From: Streptomyces akebiae
GTDB lineage: Bacteria; Actinomycetota; Actinomycetes; Streptomycetales; Streptomycetaceae
Length of the DNA stretch: 64,000 nucleotides
Direction of reading: 5' to 3'
Assembly: GCF_019599145.1 (NCBI RefSeq)
Contig: NZ_CP080647.1
Span: 1,736,001 to 1,800,000 of the forward strand
The notes beneath the pieces were generated by a model. The model did no database searches. It was not told where the DNA came from and worked only from the letters and a program-made list of their open reading frames with translations. Positions 21,673 to 29,271 of this stretch are shown piece after piece. Each line of letters starts with the position of its first letter. The stretch's first letter is position 1. The translations under genes were made by a program, and so were the position numbers.

Positions 21673-24060
21673 TCACTCCGCGTACCCCAGTTGGAGGTCC
21701 TGTTCCGTCCTGGAGCCGGACGGGACCTGGAGCACCGTCGCGACGGGCGGATACCCGGTGGCGATGACCGTGTACTCGCCGGCGGAGAGGTCGACGAACC
21801 GGAAGGTCCCGTCGATGCCGGTGGTGATCGTGTCGACGACGTTCCCGGCGGCGTCGAGGAGTGTCACGCGCGCGTCCTCCACCGGTCGGCCGCCCCCGGC
21901 GCGGACCGTGCCCCGCAGGACGGCGCCCCCGGCGAGCTCGATGTCCTGGCGCGTCTCGCGGGCGGCCCGCACGGTGACGGGCAGCGCGGCCGGCCGGTAG
22001 GAGTGGGCGCCGGCGGCGAGGGTGTACTCCCCTGCGACCAGTTCGCTGATCAGGTACTCGCCCTCCTCCCCGCTGCGGGTGGTCACGACGACCTCGCCGT
22101 GCACGTCGGTGAGCGTGACGGTCGCGTCGCTCACCGCCCGGCCGTCCGGTGTCCGTACCGTCCCGGCCAGGCGTCCCGCGCCGCCGAGCACGATGTCGAC
22201 CTCGACGGGCCGGTCCCCGACGGTGACGCTCACGGCCTGCGGCTGGTGGCCGCCGGCGGCGGCGATCAGCACGTACGCCCCCGGCCCGGGCGTGGACAGC
22301 GCGTACCGCCCGTCGTCGCCGCTGCCGCCGCGCCCGGTCTGCCGGCCGCCGGCGTCGATGAGGGTGAGCGCCGCCCGGGACACGACGGTGCCGTCGGGGT
22401 GCTGGACCGTGCCGCGGACGGGGACGCCGGGGACGTGCGGCGAACGCGCCTGCGGGATCTGGACGGAGGGCATGGCCGAGGGCGCGGGCTCGGGCGTGGG
22501 GTCGGCGGGAACCTCGTCGAGGGGCACCGGTGTCCTCTCCTTGAGGAAGCAGGCGATGAGGAGCCCGAGGACGAGCACCGGCGTGAGGTACAGGAAGATC
22601 CTCGGCATGGCCTCCGCGTAGGCCTGGACGTAGGCGTCGCGCAGCGGGTGCGGCAGGGTGTGGACGAGGTCCGGGGTGAGGGATCCGGGGTCGGGGAGGA
22701 CGGCGTCGGCGCGCTGCGGGAGGCGGTCGGTCAGCCGGGCCGCCAGGAGCGCGCCGAAGGCGGCCGTGCCCACGCTGCCGCCGATCTGCCGGAGGTAGTT
22801 GCCGGCCGCGGTGGCGGGCCCGACGTCGGCGGGGCGCACGGAGTTCTGCACGGCGAGGATCAGGACCGGCATCGCCATGCCGATGCCGGCGCCGAGGACA
22901 GCGGTCCAGACGCCGAACTGGAGCCGGGGCGTGTCCGTCTCCAACCGGGCCAGCAGCCACACGCCGAGCGCGGTCAGGGCGCTGCCGAGGACCGGGTACG
23001 TCCGGTAGTGCCCGGTGCCGCCGATGAGCCGGCCGGAGATCACGGACGCGCCGACGATGCCGGCCATCATCGGCAGCATGAGCAGCCCGGACTCGGTGGC
23101 GGAGATCCCCCCGGTCATCCGCAACTGGGTCGGCAGGTAACTCGCCGTGCAGAAGAGGGCGATGCCGATGACGATCCCGACCAGGCCGGTGACGACGAAG
23201 ACGGGGTCCTTGAACAGCCGCAGCGGGACGAGGGGTTGGGTCGCGAACCGCTCGGCGACGAGGAAGAGGGCGGTCGCGACGACCGCGCCGGTGGCGAGGC
23301 CGAGGACGGGCCGCGACGTCCAGGCGTACGTGGTGCCGCCCCAACTCGCCAGCAGAACCGCGCAGGTCGAGGCGGTGGCGAGCAGCAGGGTCCCCAGGAC
23401 GTCGAGGCGCCCGTCGGTCGTGGACCTCGGCAGCCGCAGCGCGAAGGTGACGACGGCCAGCGCGAGAAGCCCGGCGGGCACGTTGAGGTGGAAGCACCAC
23501 CGCCAGGTGAGGTGGTCCGTGAGCAGGCCGCCCAGGAGCGGTCCCGCGACGGAGGCGAGGCCGAACGCGGCGCCGACCAGACCCAGATAGCGGCCCCGGT
23601 TCCTGGTCGGCAGGATGTCGGCCATGATCGCCTGAACACCGATCATGAGGCCGCCCGCACCGACGCCCTGGAGCGCGCGGAACGCGATGAGCTGGTCCAT
23701 GTTCCGGGAGAGCCCGGCGAGCGCGGAGCCGGTCACGAAGACCGTGAGGGCGAACTGCAGGACGCCCTTGCGGCCGTGGAGTTCGCCGAGTCTGCCGTAG
23801 ACGGGAAGGGTGACGGTGGCGGTGAGCAGATAGGCCGTGATCGGCCAGGACAGGCGGTCCGCGCCGTGCAGCTCACCGACGATCTCGGGAAGCGCGGTGG
23901 CGACGACCATCTGCTCCAGCGCGGCGAGGAGCAGGACGAGCAGGAGCGCGGAGAAGACCAACAGGGCCCGGTGCGGACCGAGTCGGGGAGGTCCGTCCGC
24001 CGGTGGCGGCGGGGCGGGTGTGGTGGTCGGCTCGTCCTTCACCAGTGTGGTCGCGCCCAT
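21673..24060 (-). CDS. DHA2-family MFS exporter with C-terminal carboxypeptidase-regulatory-like domains
   Basis: 795 residues. Residues about 30-515 are a 14-helix DHA2 drug:H+ antiporter (ALEQMVVATALPEIVGELHG, motif A-like GRLGELHGRKGVL, motif C region GLVGAAFGLASVAGPLLGGL). Residues about 560-795 are three consecutive CarboxypepD_reg/Cna-B-like beta sandwiches, each with a GTVxxPDGxxVxxAxVTLxD start and a GxYxxxxLxxGxYTLxAxG end (for example VRTPDGRAVSDATVTLTD and LSAGEYTVIATGYPPV). With an even helix count both ends should be cytosolic, an unusual place for such domains. Likely exports toxic compounds; substrate unknown. Preceded by GAGGGGAG. Confidence 0.9.
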   Translation of the reverse strand: MGATTLVKDEPTTTPAPPPPADGPPRLGPHRALLVFSALLLVLLLAALEQMVVATALPEIVGELHGADRLSWPITAYLLTATVTLPVYGRLGELHGRKGVLQFALTVFVTGSALAGLSRNMDQLIAFRALQGVGAGGLMIGVQAIMADILPTRNRGRYLGLVGAAFGLASVAGPLLGGLLTDHLTWRWCFHLNVPAGLLALAVVTFALRLPRSTTDGRLDVLGTLLLATASTCAVLLASWGGTTYAWTSRPVLGLATGAVVATALFLVAERFATQPLVPLRLFKDPVFVVTGLVGIVIGIALFCTASYLPTQLRMTGGISATESGLLMLPMMAGIVGASVISGRLIGGTGHYRTYPVLGSALTALGVWLLARLETDTPRLQFGVWTAVLGAGIGMAMPVLILAVQNSVRPADVGPATAAGNYLRQIGGSVGTAAFGALLAARLTDRLPQRADAVLPDPGSLTPDLVHTLPHPLRDAYVQAYAEAMPRIFLYLTPVLVLGLLIACFLKERTPVPLDEVPADPTPEPAPSAMPSVQIPQARSPHVPGVPVRGTVQHPDGTVVSRAALTLIDAGGRQTGRGGSGDDGRYALSTPGPGAYVLIAAAGGHQPQAVSVTVGDRPVEVDIVLGGAGRLAGTVRTPDGRAVSDATVTLTDVHGEVVVTTRSGEEGEYLISELVAGEYTLAAGAHSYRPAALPVTVRAARETRQDIELAGGAVLRGTVRAGGGRPVEDARVTLLDAAGNVVDTITTGIDGTFRFVDLSAGEYTVIATGYPPVATVLQVPSGSRTEQDLQLGYAE

Positions 24061-24237
24061 GCGTACCGCTCCCCTCGTCGCACTTACCGCACAATTCCCG
24101 CGTTAAGCGGCAACTGTCGGCAAGTGCGGCGAGTTACGGCATTCCGGGGAGCGTCACGGAGATCCACTCGATCCGGTGAGGACGGCAACGCGCCCCCGAT
24201 GATCGCCCGTTGGACCGGGCACCCTTCTCTTTCCGGG

Positions 24238-24681
24238 TTACTTCTCGACCTCGGCGGCCAGGTTGGCGAGCAGGGCGTCGTAGATACGGGCGAGGCCCTT
24301 GGGGGCGAAGGTCTTCTCGAAGAAGCCGCCGATGCCGCCGGCGCCCTGCCAGGTGGTGGTGACGACGACGCGGGAGCTGCCCTGGCCCGCCGGGGTGACC
24401 CGCCAGACGGTGACCATGGAGGAGTTGCGGTCCTTCTCGACGAGCTCGCCGTCGGAGGGCTCGGTGACCTCCAGGAGGCAGTCACGGACGCGCTTGCTGG
24501 TCGCCTGGAGCTTCCAGTGGACGAGGGTGCCCTCGCCGTCGCCGCCCTCGCGCACCTCGTACTCGCTGAAGTGCTGCGGCATCAGCTTCTCGCGCGCGCC
24601 GCTGTACTCGGCCAGAGTGTCGAACACCGTCTCCGCGTCCGCCGCGACGACTCGTTCAGTCGTGGCCTCGACCTGCGCCAT
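24238..24681 (-). CDS. SRPBCC-family protein
   Basis: 147 residues (MAQVEATTERVVAADAETVF), a single START/polyketide-cyclase-like domain: FDTLAEYSGAREKLMPQHFS, then the strand pair GTLVHWKLQATSKRVRDCLL and a C-terminal helix FAPKGLARIYDALLANLAAE forming the ligand cavity. Probably binds or carries a hydrophobic molecule; no catalytic signature. An excellent ribosome site (GGAGGAAG) precedes the ATG. Divergent from the radical SAM gene across 209 bases. Confidence 0.85.
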   Translation of the reverse strand: MAQVEATTERVVAADAETVFDTLAEYSGAREKLMPQHFSEYEVREGGDGEGTLVHWKLQATSKRVRDCLLEVTEPSDGELVEKDRNSSMVTVWRVTPAGQGSSRVVVTTTWQGAGGIGGFFEKTFAPKGLARIYDALLANLAAEVEK

Positions 24682-24845
24682 TGCACTTCCTCCAGCACTT
24701 GGTAACTCGGGGATGTGCGGAAAGCCAACCACCCCCCGGCCGGAGGGCCCAAATCGGGGTGCCCCAACGGCCCGGAGCGGGCGGCCCCGAGGACCCCCGA
24801 CAAGACCTCCACACGATGCTCGAGAACCAGTTCGCACGATCAAGG

Positions 24846-24857
24846 GAACATGTGTTC
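24846..24857 (+). promoter_or_regulatory. LexA (SOS) box
   Basis: GAAC-ATGT-GTTC, the actinobacterial LexA core GAAC-N4-GTTC, 33 bases before the ATG of the radical SAM gene, in an AT-richer patch suited to a promoter. From memory the mycobacterial homologue Rv2578c is in the LexA regulon, which agrees. Confidence 0.75.
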
Positions 24858-24890
24858 TATTCTGGGCCGAGAGCAACCGAGGAGGCGTCC

Positions 24891-25934
24891 ATGCGCTGGG
24901 ACCATCTGGCCGAGAACCCCGCCACGGCCCGGGACGCCGCGCTGTTCGGCGCGGACGTGGTGACGAGCCGCACCTTCGACACCCCCGAGTTCCGCGGCAT
25001 GACCTTCCACGAGGTCCGCGCGAAGACGATCGTGAACCGGGTGCCGGGAGCCTCCCGGATGCCGTTCGAATGGACCGTGAACCCCTACCGGGGCTGTTCG
25101 CACGCGTGCGTCTACTGCTTCGCCCGCAGGACCCACAGCTATCTGGACCTCGACACGGGCCTGGACTTCGACTCACAGATCGTGGTGAAGATCAACGCAC
25201 CCGACCTGCTGCGCCGACAGCTCGCCTCACCGCGCTGGCACGGCGAGCACATCGCCATGGGCACCAACGTGGACTGCTACCAGCGCGCCGAGGGACGCTA
25301 CCGCCTGATGCCGGGCATCATCGCCGCCCTGCGCGATCACGCGAACCCCTTCTCGATCCTGACCAAGGGCACACTGATCCTGCGCGACCTGGACCTGATC
25401 CGGCAGGCCGCCGAGGTCACCGAGGTCGGCATCTCGGTCTCCGTCGGCTTCACCGACCCCGAGCTGTGGCGCACGGTGGAGCCGGGCACGCCCGCCCCGG
25501 AGCGCCGGCTCGACGTGGTGCGGGCCTTCACCGACCTCGGTATCGGCTGCGGGGTGCTGATGGCCCCCGTGCTGCCCTTCCTCAGCGACCACCCCGACCG
25601 ACTGCGCGCCACCGTGCGAGCGATCGCCGCCTCCGGCGCCACCTCGGTGACCCCGCTGGTACTGCACCTGCGGCCCGGCGCCCGCGAGTGGTACACGGCC
25701 TGGCTGCAACGCCACCATCCCCATCTCGTACGGCGTTACGAGCTGCTGTACGCGGAGGGCGCCTACGCGCCCAAGTGGTACCAGCGGCAGATCACCCGTC
25801 AGGTCCACGAGCTGGCCCAGGAGTACGGCATGGGCCCCCGGCGCGCGGAGCTGCCGCGGCGGACACCGGCACGCGAGCCGGTCGCGCCGGAGCCGGTCCC
25901 GGACACGGCGCCGACGCAGCTGACGCTGCTCTGA
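24891..25934 (+). CDS. Radical SAM protein, Rv2578c/SplB-like family
   Basis: 347 residues (MRWDHLAENPATARDAALFG). The 4Fe-4S cysteine triad CSHACVYC lies in NPYRGCSHACVYCFARRTHS near residue 75; the following TIM-barrel strands include DSQIVVKINAPDLLRR, GTNVDCYQRAEGRYRLMPGI and ILTKGTLILRDLDLI. This is the family named after Rv2578c and close to spore photoproduct lyase-like and DUF-type radical SAM enzymes; its reaction is not established. The C-terminal 35 residues are Pro-rich. GAGGAGGCG precedes the ATG. With the LexA box upstream, a role in DNA damage response is inferred. Confidence 0.88.
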   Translation: MRWDHLAENPATARDAALFGADVVTSRTFDTPEFRGMTFHEVRAKTIVNRVPGASRMPFEWTVNPYRGCSHACVYCFARRTHSYLDLDTGLDFDSQIVVKINAPDLLRRQLASPRWHGEHIAMGTNVDCYQRAEGRYRLMPGIIAALRDHANPFSILTKGTLILRDLDLIRQAAEVTEVGISVSVGFTDPELWRTVEPGTPAPERRLDVVRAFTDLGIGCGVLMAPVLPFLSDHPDRLRATVRAIAASGATSVTPLVLHLRPGAREWYTAWLQRHHPHLVRRYELLYAEGAYAPKWYQRQITRQVHELAQEYGMGPRRAELPRRTPAREPVAPEPVPDTAPTQLTLL

Positions 25935-26082
25935 CCTCCCTCGGGGCATCCGGGCGCTTCTCGCGCCCCCGATTGGGTCAACTCTCGCTGGAACGAGTTC
26001 CTTCGAGGGCCTGCTCCGGGACGATGCGACGAAGGCCGTGGTGTGCACGGCCCGAAATCCTCCGTCCTGGGAGGCCTGACGA

Positions 26083-27654
26083 ATGAAGAAACGCGCAGCT
26101 GCTCTGTGCGGTGCCGCCGCCGTGTTGGCCGGAATGGTCACGGCGGTCCCGGCCGGCGCGAGCGGCGCTCTCGCCGCCGCGCCGGCGGCGAAGCTCGCCT
26201 GGAAGAAGTGCGCCACCGGCGACTACCCGACGCTCCAGTGCACCACCCTGAAAGTGCCGTTGAACCACCACGAGCCGCACGGCAGGAAGATCACGCTCGC
26301 CCTGTCCCGCGTCCCGCACACCGCGAAGAAGTACCAGGGCCCCCTGGTGGTCAATCCGGGCGGGCCCGGCGGCAGCGGCCGCACCCTGGCCGGATTCGTC
26401 GCGTCCTCGCTGCCGAAGAAGGTGGCGGCGCAGTACGACGTCATCGGTTTCGACCCGCGCGGCGTCGGCGCCAGCAAGCCCGCGCTCACCTGCCGGCCCG
26501 GTCATTTCGCGCCGGTGCGCGCCGACTCACTGCCGGCCGACGTCAAGACCGAGCGGGCCAATCTCAAGCGCGCCAAGGCCTTCGCCGACGCCTGCGCGAA
26601 GAAATACGCTGACGTGCTGCCGTTCATCGACACGATCAGCTCCGTCAGGGACATGGACGCCATCCGCGCGGCCCTCGGCGCCAAGAAGATCAACTACTTC
26701 GGCTACTCGTACGGCACGTACCTGGGCGCCGTGTACGCCAAGCTCTTCCCCCACCGGCTTCGCCGCGCGGTGCTGGACTCCGTCGTCGACCCCTCGGGCG
26801 TCTGGTACGACGACAACCTGCAGCAGGACCTGGCGTTCAACGACCGCCACCGGGCGCTGATGGCCTGGATCGCCAAGAACCACAGGACGTACCGGCTCGG
26901 CACCGATCCGGAGAAGATCGAGGCCAAGTGGTACGCGATGCGGGCGGCGCTGGCCCGCAAGCCCGCGGACGGCAAGGTGGGGCCCTCCGAGCTGGAGGAC
27001 ACCTTCCTGCCCGGCGGCTACTACGACGGCTACTGGCCCCATCTCGCCGAGGCGTTCGCCGCCTACGCCAACAAGAAGAACGACGACCCGCTGGTCGAGG
27101 CGTACGAGAACTTCGGCGCCGTCGACGCCGCCGGTGACAACGGCTACAGCGTCTACGCCTCGGTGCAGTGCCGCGACGCCCGCTGGCCGCGCGACTGGGC
27201 CGAGTGGCGCGACGACAACTGGGCGGTGTACGAGAAGGCGCCCTTCATGGCCTGGAACAACGCCTGGTACAACGCGCCCTGCGCGTTCTGGCCGACCGAG
27301 GCCCTGAACCCGGTGGACGTCTCGAACACCGCGCTGCCGCCGGTCCTGATCCTCCAGGCGACGGACGACGCGGCCACCCCGTACGAGGGCGGAGTCGTCA
27401 CGCACCAACTGCTGCGGGGCTCCAGTCTGGTGGTCGAGCAGGGCGGCGGGAACCACGGCATCTCGTTGGCCGGCAACGCCTGCCTGGACAAGCACCTGGT
27501 GGCGTACCTGACCGATGGCAGCGTGCCGCGCGGCACGGGCGAGGCCGACGCCGTCTGCGCCAAACTCCCCGACCCGAAGCCCCTGAGCACCAAGGCCGCG
27601 TCCGCCTCGTCCCGGGGCTCGACGCTGCACGGCCTGCTGGGCTTCCGCCGCTGA
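26083..27654 (+). CDS. Secreted alpha/beta hydrolase, tripeptidyl aminopeptidase-like (S33)
   Basis: 523 residues. Signal peptide: MKKRAAALCGAAAVLAGMVT with cleavage likely after AGASGALAAAPA. The catalytic serine is Ser209 in NYFGYSYGTYLG; the oxyanion region VVNPGGPGGSGRTL and a C-terminal TAP-like domain (PVLILQATDDAATPYEGGVV with Asp, GGGNHGIS with His) complete the triad. Streptomyces tripeptidyl aminopeptidases of this type (SlpD/SlpE/Tap) remove tripeptides from secreted proteins' N-termini. The length is usual. Own ribosome site GGGAGG and a hairpin right after the stop indicate a single-gene unit. Confidence 0.9.
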   Translation: MKKRAAALCGAAAVLAGMVTAVPAGASGALAAAPAAKLAWKKCATGDYPTLQCTTLKVPLNHHEPHGRKITLALSRVPHTAKKYQGPLVVNPGGPGGSGRTLAGFVASSLPKKVAAQYDVIGFDPRGVGASKPALTCRPGHFAPVRADSLPADVKTERANLKRAKAFADACAKKYADVLPFIDTISSVRDMDAIRAALGAKKINYFGYSYGTYLGAVYAKLFPHRLRRAVLDSVVDPSGVWYDDNLQQDLAFNDRHRALMAWIAKNHRTYRLGTDPEKIEAKWYAMRAALARKPADGKVGPSELEDTFLPGGYYDGYWPHLAEAFAAYANKKNDDPLVEAYENFGAVDAAGDNGYSVYASVQCRDARWPRDWAEWRDDNWAVYEKAPFMAWNNAWYNAPCAFWPTEALNPVDVSNTALPPVLILQATDDAATPYEGGVVTHQLLRGSSLVVEQGGGNHGISLAGNACLDKHLVAYLTDGSVPRGTGEADAVCAKLPDPKPLSTKAASASSRGSTLHGLLGFRR

Positions 27655-27659
27655 GACCC

Positions 27660-27700
27660 GGCCGTGGGGGCCCGCCGAAAACCGCGGGACTCCCACGGCC
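27660..27700 (+). terminator. Terminator of the secreted peptidase gene
   Basis: GGCCGTGGG and CCCACGGCC pair, with a further CCCGC / GCGGG inner stem around CGAAAAC. It begins six bases after the stop codon. Confidence 0.8.
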
Positions 27701-27720
27701 GCCCCGTCTAGGGTGCCGCC

Positions 27721-28251
27721 ATGGACGACTCCCCCCATGAGCTCCGCATCCGCGAGATGACGCCGCCCGACTGCCGTCCCGTGGCGGAGATCCGGGTGGC
27801 GGGCTGGCAGACCGCCTACGCCGGGCTCGTCCCCCAGTCGTACCTCGACGCGATGCGGGTGGCCGAGGACGCGGAGCGGCGGCGCGAGCTGCTGTCGAAG
27901 CCCGGCAATCCGGTGGTGAACCTGGTCGCCGAGCGGGCCGGCGAGATCATCGGCTGGGCGGCGTACGGGCCGTACCGCGACGGCGAAGTCCGCACCGAGG
28001 ACGCCGAGTTGTACGCGCTCTACGTGCGGCCGGGACAGTGGGGCGGCGGGGTCGGCGAAGCACTTCTGCGCACCTCCACCGCACGCTGCGAGGCCGCCGG
28101 CCACGGCCGCGTGCTCCTGTGGGTGCTGAGGGAGAACGCCAGGGCCCGTCGCTTCTACGAACGTCACGGCTTCACGGCCGACGGCACGGAGGAACCCTTC
28201 GAGGTGGAGGGGGTCGACATTCCCGAGGTTCGTTACGCGCGACGCCTTTGA
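27721..28251 (+). CDS. GNAT N-acetyltransferase
   Basis: 176 residues: MDDSPHELRIREMTPPDCRP begins the GNAT fold; the acetyl-CoA loop is YVRPGQWGGGVGEALLRTST (Q/RxxGxG/A type) and the C-terminal strand RRFYERHGFTADGTEEPF is typical. Acetylates a primary amine of unknown identity. It sits between a terminator hairpin and a repeat, and faces the HEAT-repeat gene. Confidence 0.87.
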   Translation: MDDSPHELRIREMTPPDCRPVAEIRVAGWQTAYAGLVPQSYLDAMRVAEDAERRRELLSKPGNPVVNLVAERAGEIIGWAAYGPYRDGEVRTEDAELYALYVRPGQWGGGVGEALLRTSTARCEAAGHGRVLLWVLRENARARRFYERHGFTADGTEEPFEVEGVDIPEVRYARRL

Positions 28252-28295
28252 GGGGCGCGGGGAACCGCGCGACCAGCCCCCACAGGCCGCGAGCC
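28250..28295 (+). repeat. Streptomyces intergenic GC-rich repeat
   Basis: The sequence GAGGGGCGCGGGGAACCGCG and the following CGACCAGCCCCCAC fill the gap between two convergent genes. GGGGC...GCCCC and CGCGG...CCGCG arms can fold into a hairpin. I recall this motif as one of the commonest intergenic repeats of Streptomyces, often at gene 3' ends. It may act as a bidirectional terminator. Confidence 0.65.
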
Positions 28296-28320
28296 GAACC
28301 CACGACCCGCCGGCGGAGCG

Positions 28321-28896
28321 CTACCGCTGCCGGGGAATCCGCGTCAGCGCCCGCACCGCCGCCTCCGCGAGGCTCGGATGGGCCAGGGCGTCGTTCAGCA
28401 CGGGCTCGGCCCTGGTGTCCCCCAGCACCCCCAGCCCCTCCACACAGGCGAGCGCCACCCTGCGGTAGGGGTCGTGCGGCCTCAGTCGCCGCTGGAGCGT
28501 GGTGATCAGCGCGGGCACCGCCTCGGGCGCCCGGAGTTCGACGAGCAACCGCACAGGGTGCAGGGCATAGGCGACGCGCAGTTCGTTCGTGGCGAGGGCG
28601 GCAGCCGCCCGCGCCGTGCGCGGGTCACCGAGCCGGGCCAGGGCGTACGCGGCGGAGGCGCATCGCGGCGGGTCCCGGTGGTTGAGGAGCAGGACCAGCG
28701 ACTCGAAGGCCCGGCGGTCCCCCGCCACCCCCAGCCGGAAAGCCGCCAACTCCCGTGCCCACAGAGGCTGCCCCGGCTCGGTGAGCACCGCCGCCAACTC
28801 GTCCGTGGACTCGGTCGTGACGAGCCGCTCGTATCCCGCCGCGCCCCCCGACTCGCTCCGCACACGCTCCGTGAGTGATCGCAACTCCTCGTCCAT
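28321..28896 (-). CDS. HEAT-repeat protein
   Basis: 191 residues consisting of about four HEAT-like helical pairs: EPGQPLWARELAAFRLGVAG, HRDPPRCASAAYALARLGDP, VRLLVELRAPEAVPALITTL and VALACVEGLGVLGDTRAEPV. HEAT solenoids mediate protein binding; no catalytic motif is visible and I cannot assign a partner. It starts with MDEELRSLTERVRSESGG. The gene is divergent from the 3-hydroxybutyryl-CoA dehydrogenase gene, separated by 375 bases with repeat motifs. Confidence 0.82.
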   Translation of the reverse strand: MDEELRSLTERVRSESGGAAGYERLVTTESTDELAAVLTEPGQPLWARELAAFRLGVAGDRRAFESLVLLLNHRDPPRCASAAYALARLGDPRTARAAAALATNELRVAYALHPVRLLVELRAPEAVPALITTLQRRLRPHDPYRRVALACVEGLGVLGDTRAEPVLNDALAHPSLAEAAVRALTRIPRQR

Positions 28897-28965
28897 GCCA
28901 CCGAGCGTACGGGCGTGAACGCGTTTGAGGGACGTACCTCACAAAGACGAGGGCTGGCGCGCTCG

Positions 28966-29006
28966 TTACCCACCGGTTAAGCTCAGACGAGCGAGTTACC
29001 CACTCG
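28966..29006. promoter_or_regulatory. Two operator-like sites sharing TTACCCAC, 30 bp apart
   Basis: Site 1 (28966-28980) TTACCCACCGGTTAA is a near-palindrome; site 2 (28992-29006) CGAGT-TACCC-ACTCG is a perfect inverted repeat. GTTACCCAC occurs in both, with starts exactly 30 bases apart. They lie in the 375-base divergent gap between the HEAT gene and the dehydrogenase gene. The form suits a TetR-family repressor. No clear -10/-35 pair was recognised nearby. Confidence 0.5.
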
Positions 29007-29271
29007 TGTTCGCTCCCGACGGTTTGGTGACGCAGCCGTCGTGAGCACAGTCGGTTCGGTACCTGGAGTACCAGTACGGCTCGGCCTCGGGACAGGGCCG
29101 GTCGGTTCAGCCGTTCCCCCTGGGCGTGTGCACGCCCCGCGGCGACGGCACCGGGCGTGTGCGTTCATCAGCCCGGCACCACCCACACCCGCGCCCCACG
29201 CGCCGCTCGCGCGCTCTTCGCGCATCCGCGGCGCTTCCCTCAGTCGTCACCCTCATTCCTGGAGTCCCGCG

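Noticed and set aside
17704..24705. Very long open frame on the plus strand (about 2333 codons) across several minus-strand genes
   Set aside because: It runs antisense through the DppA, methyltransferase, SpoIIE-type and MFS genes, all with clear domains on the other strand; open antisense frames are usual in very GC-rich DNA. No recognisable domain.
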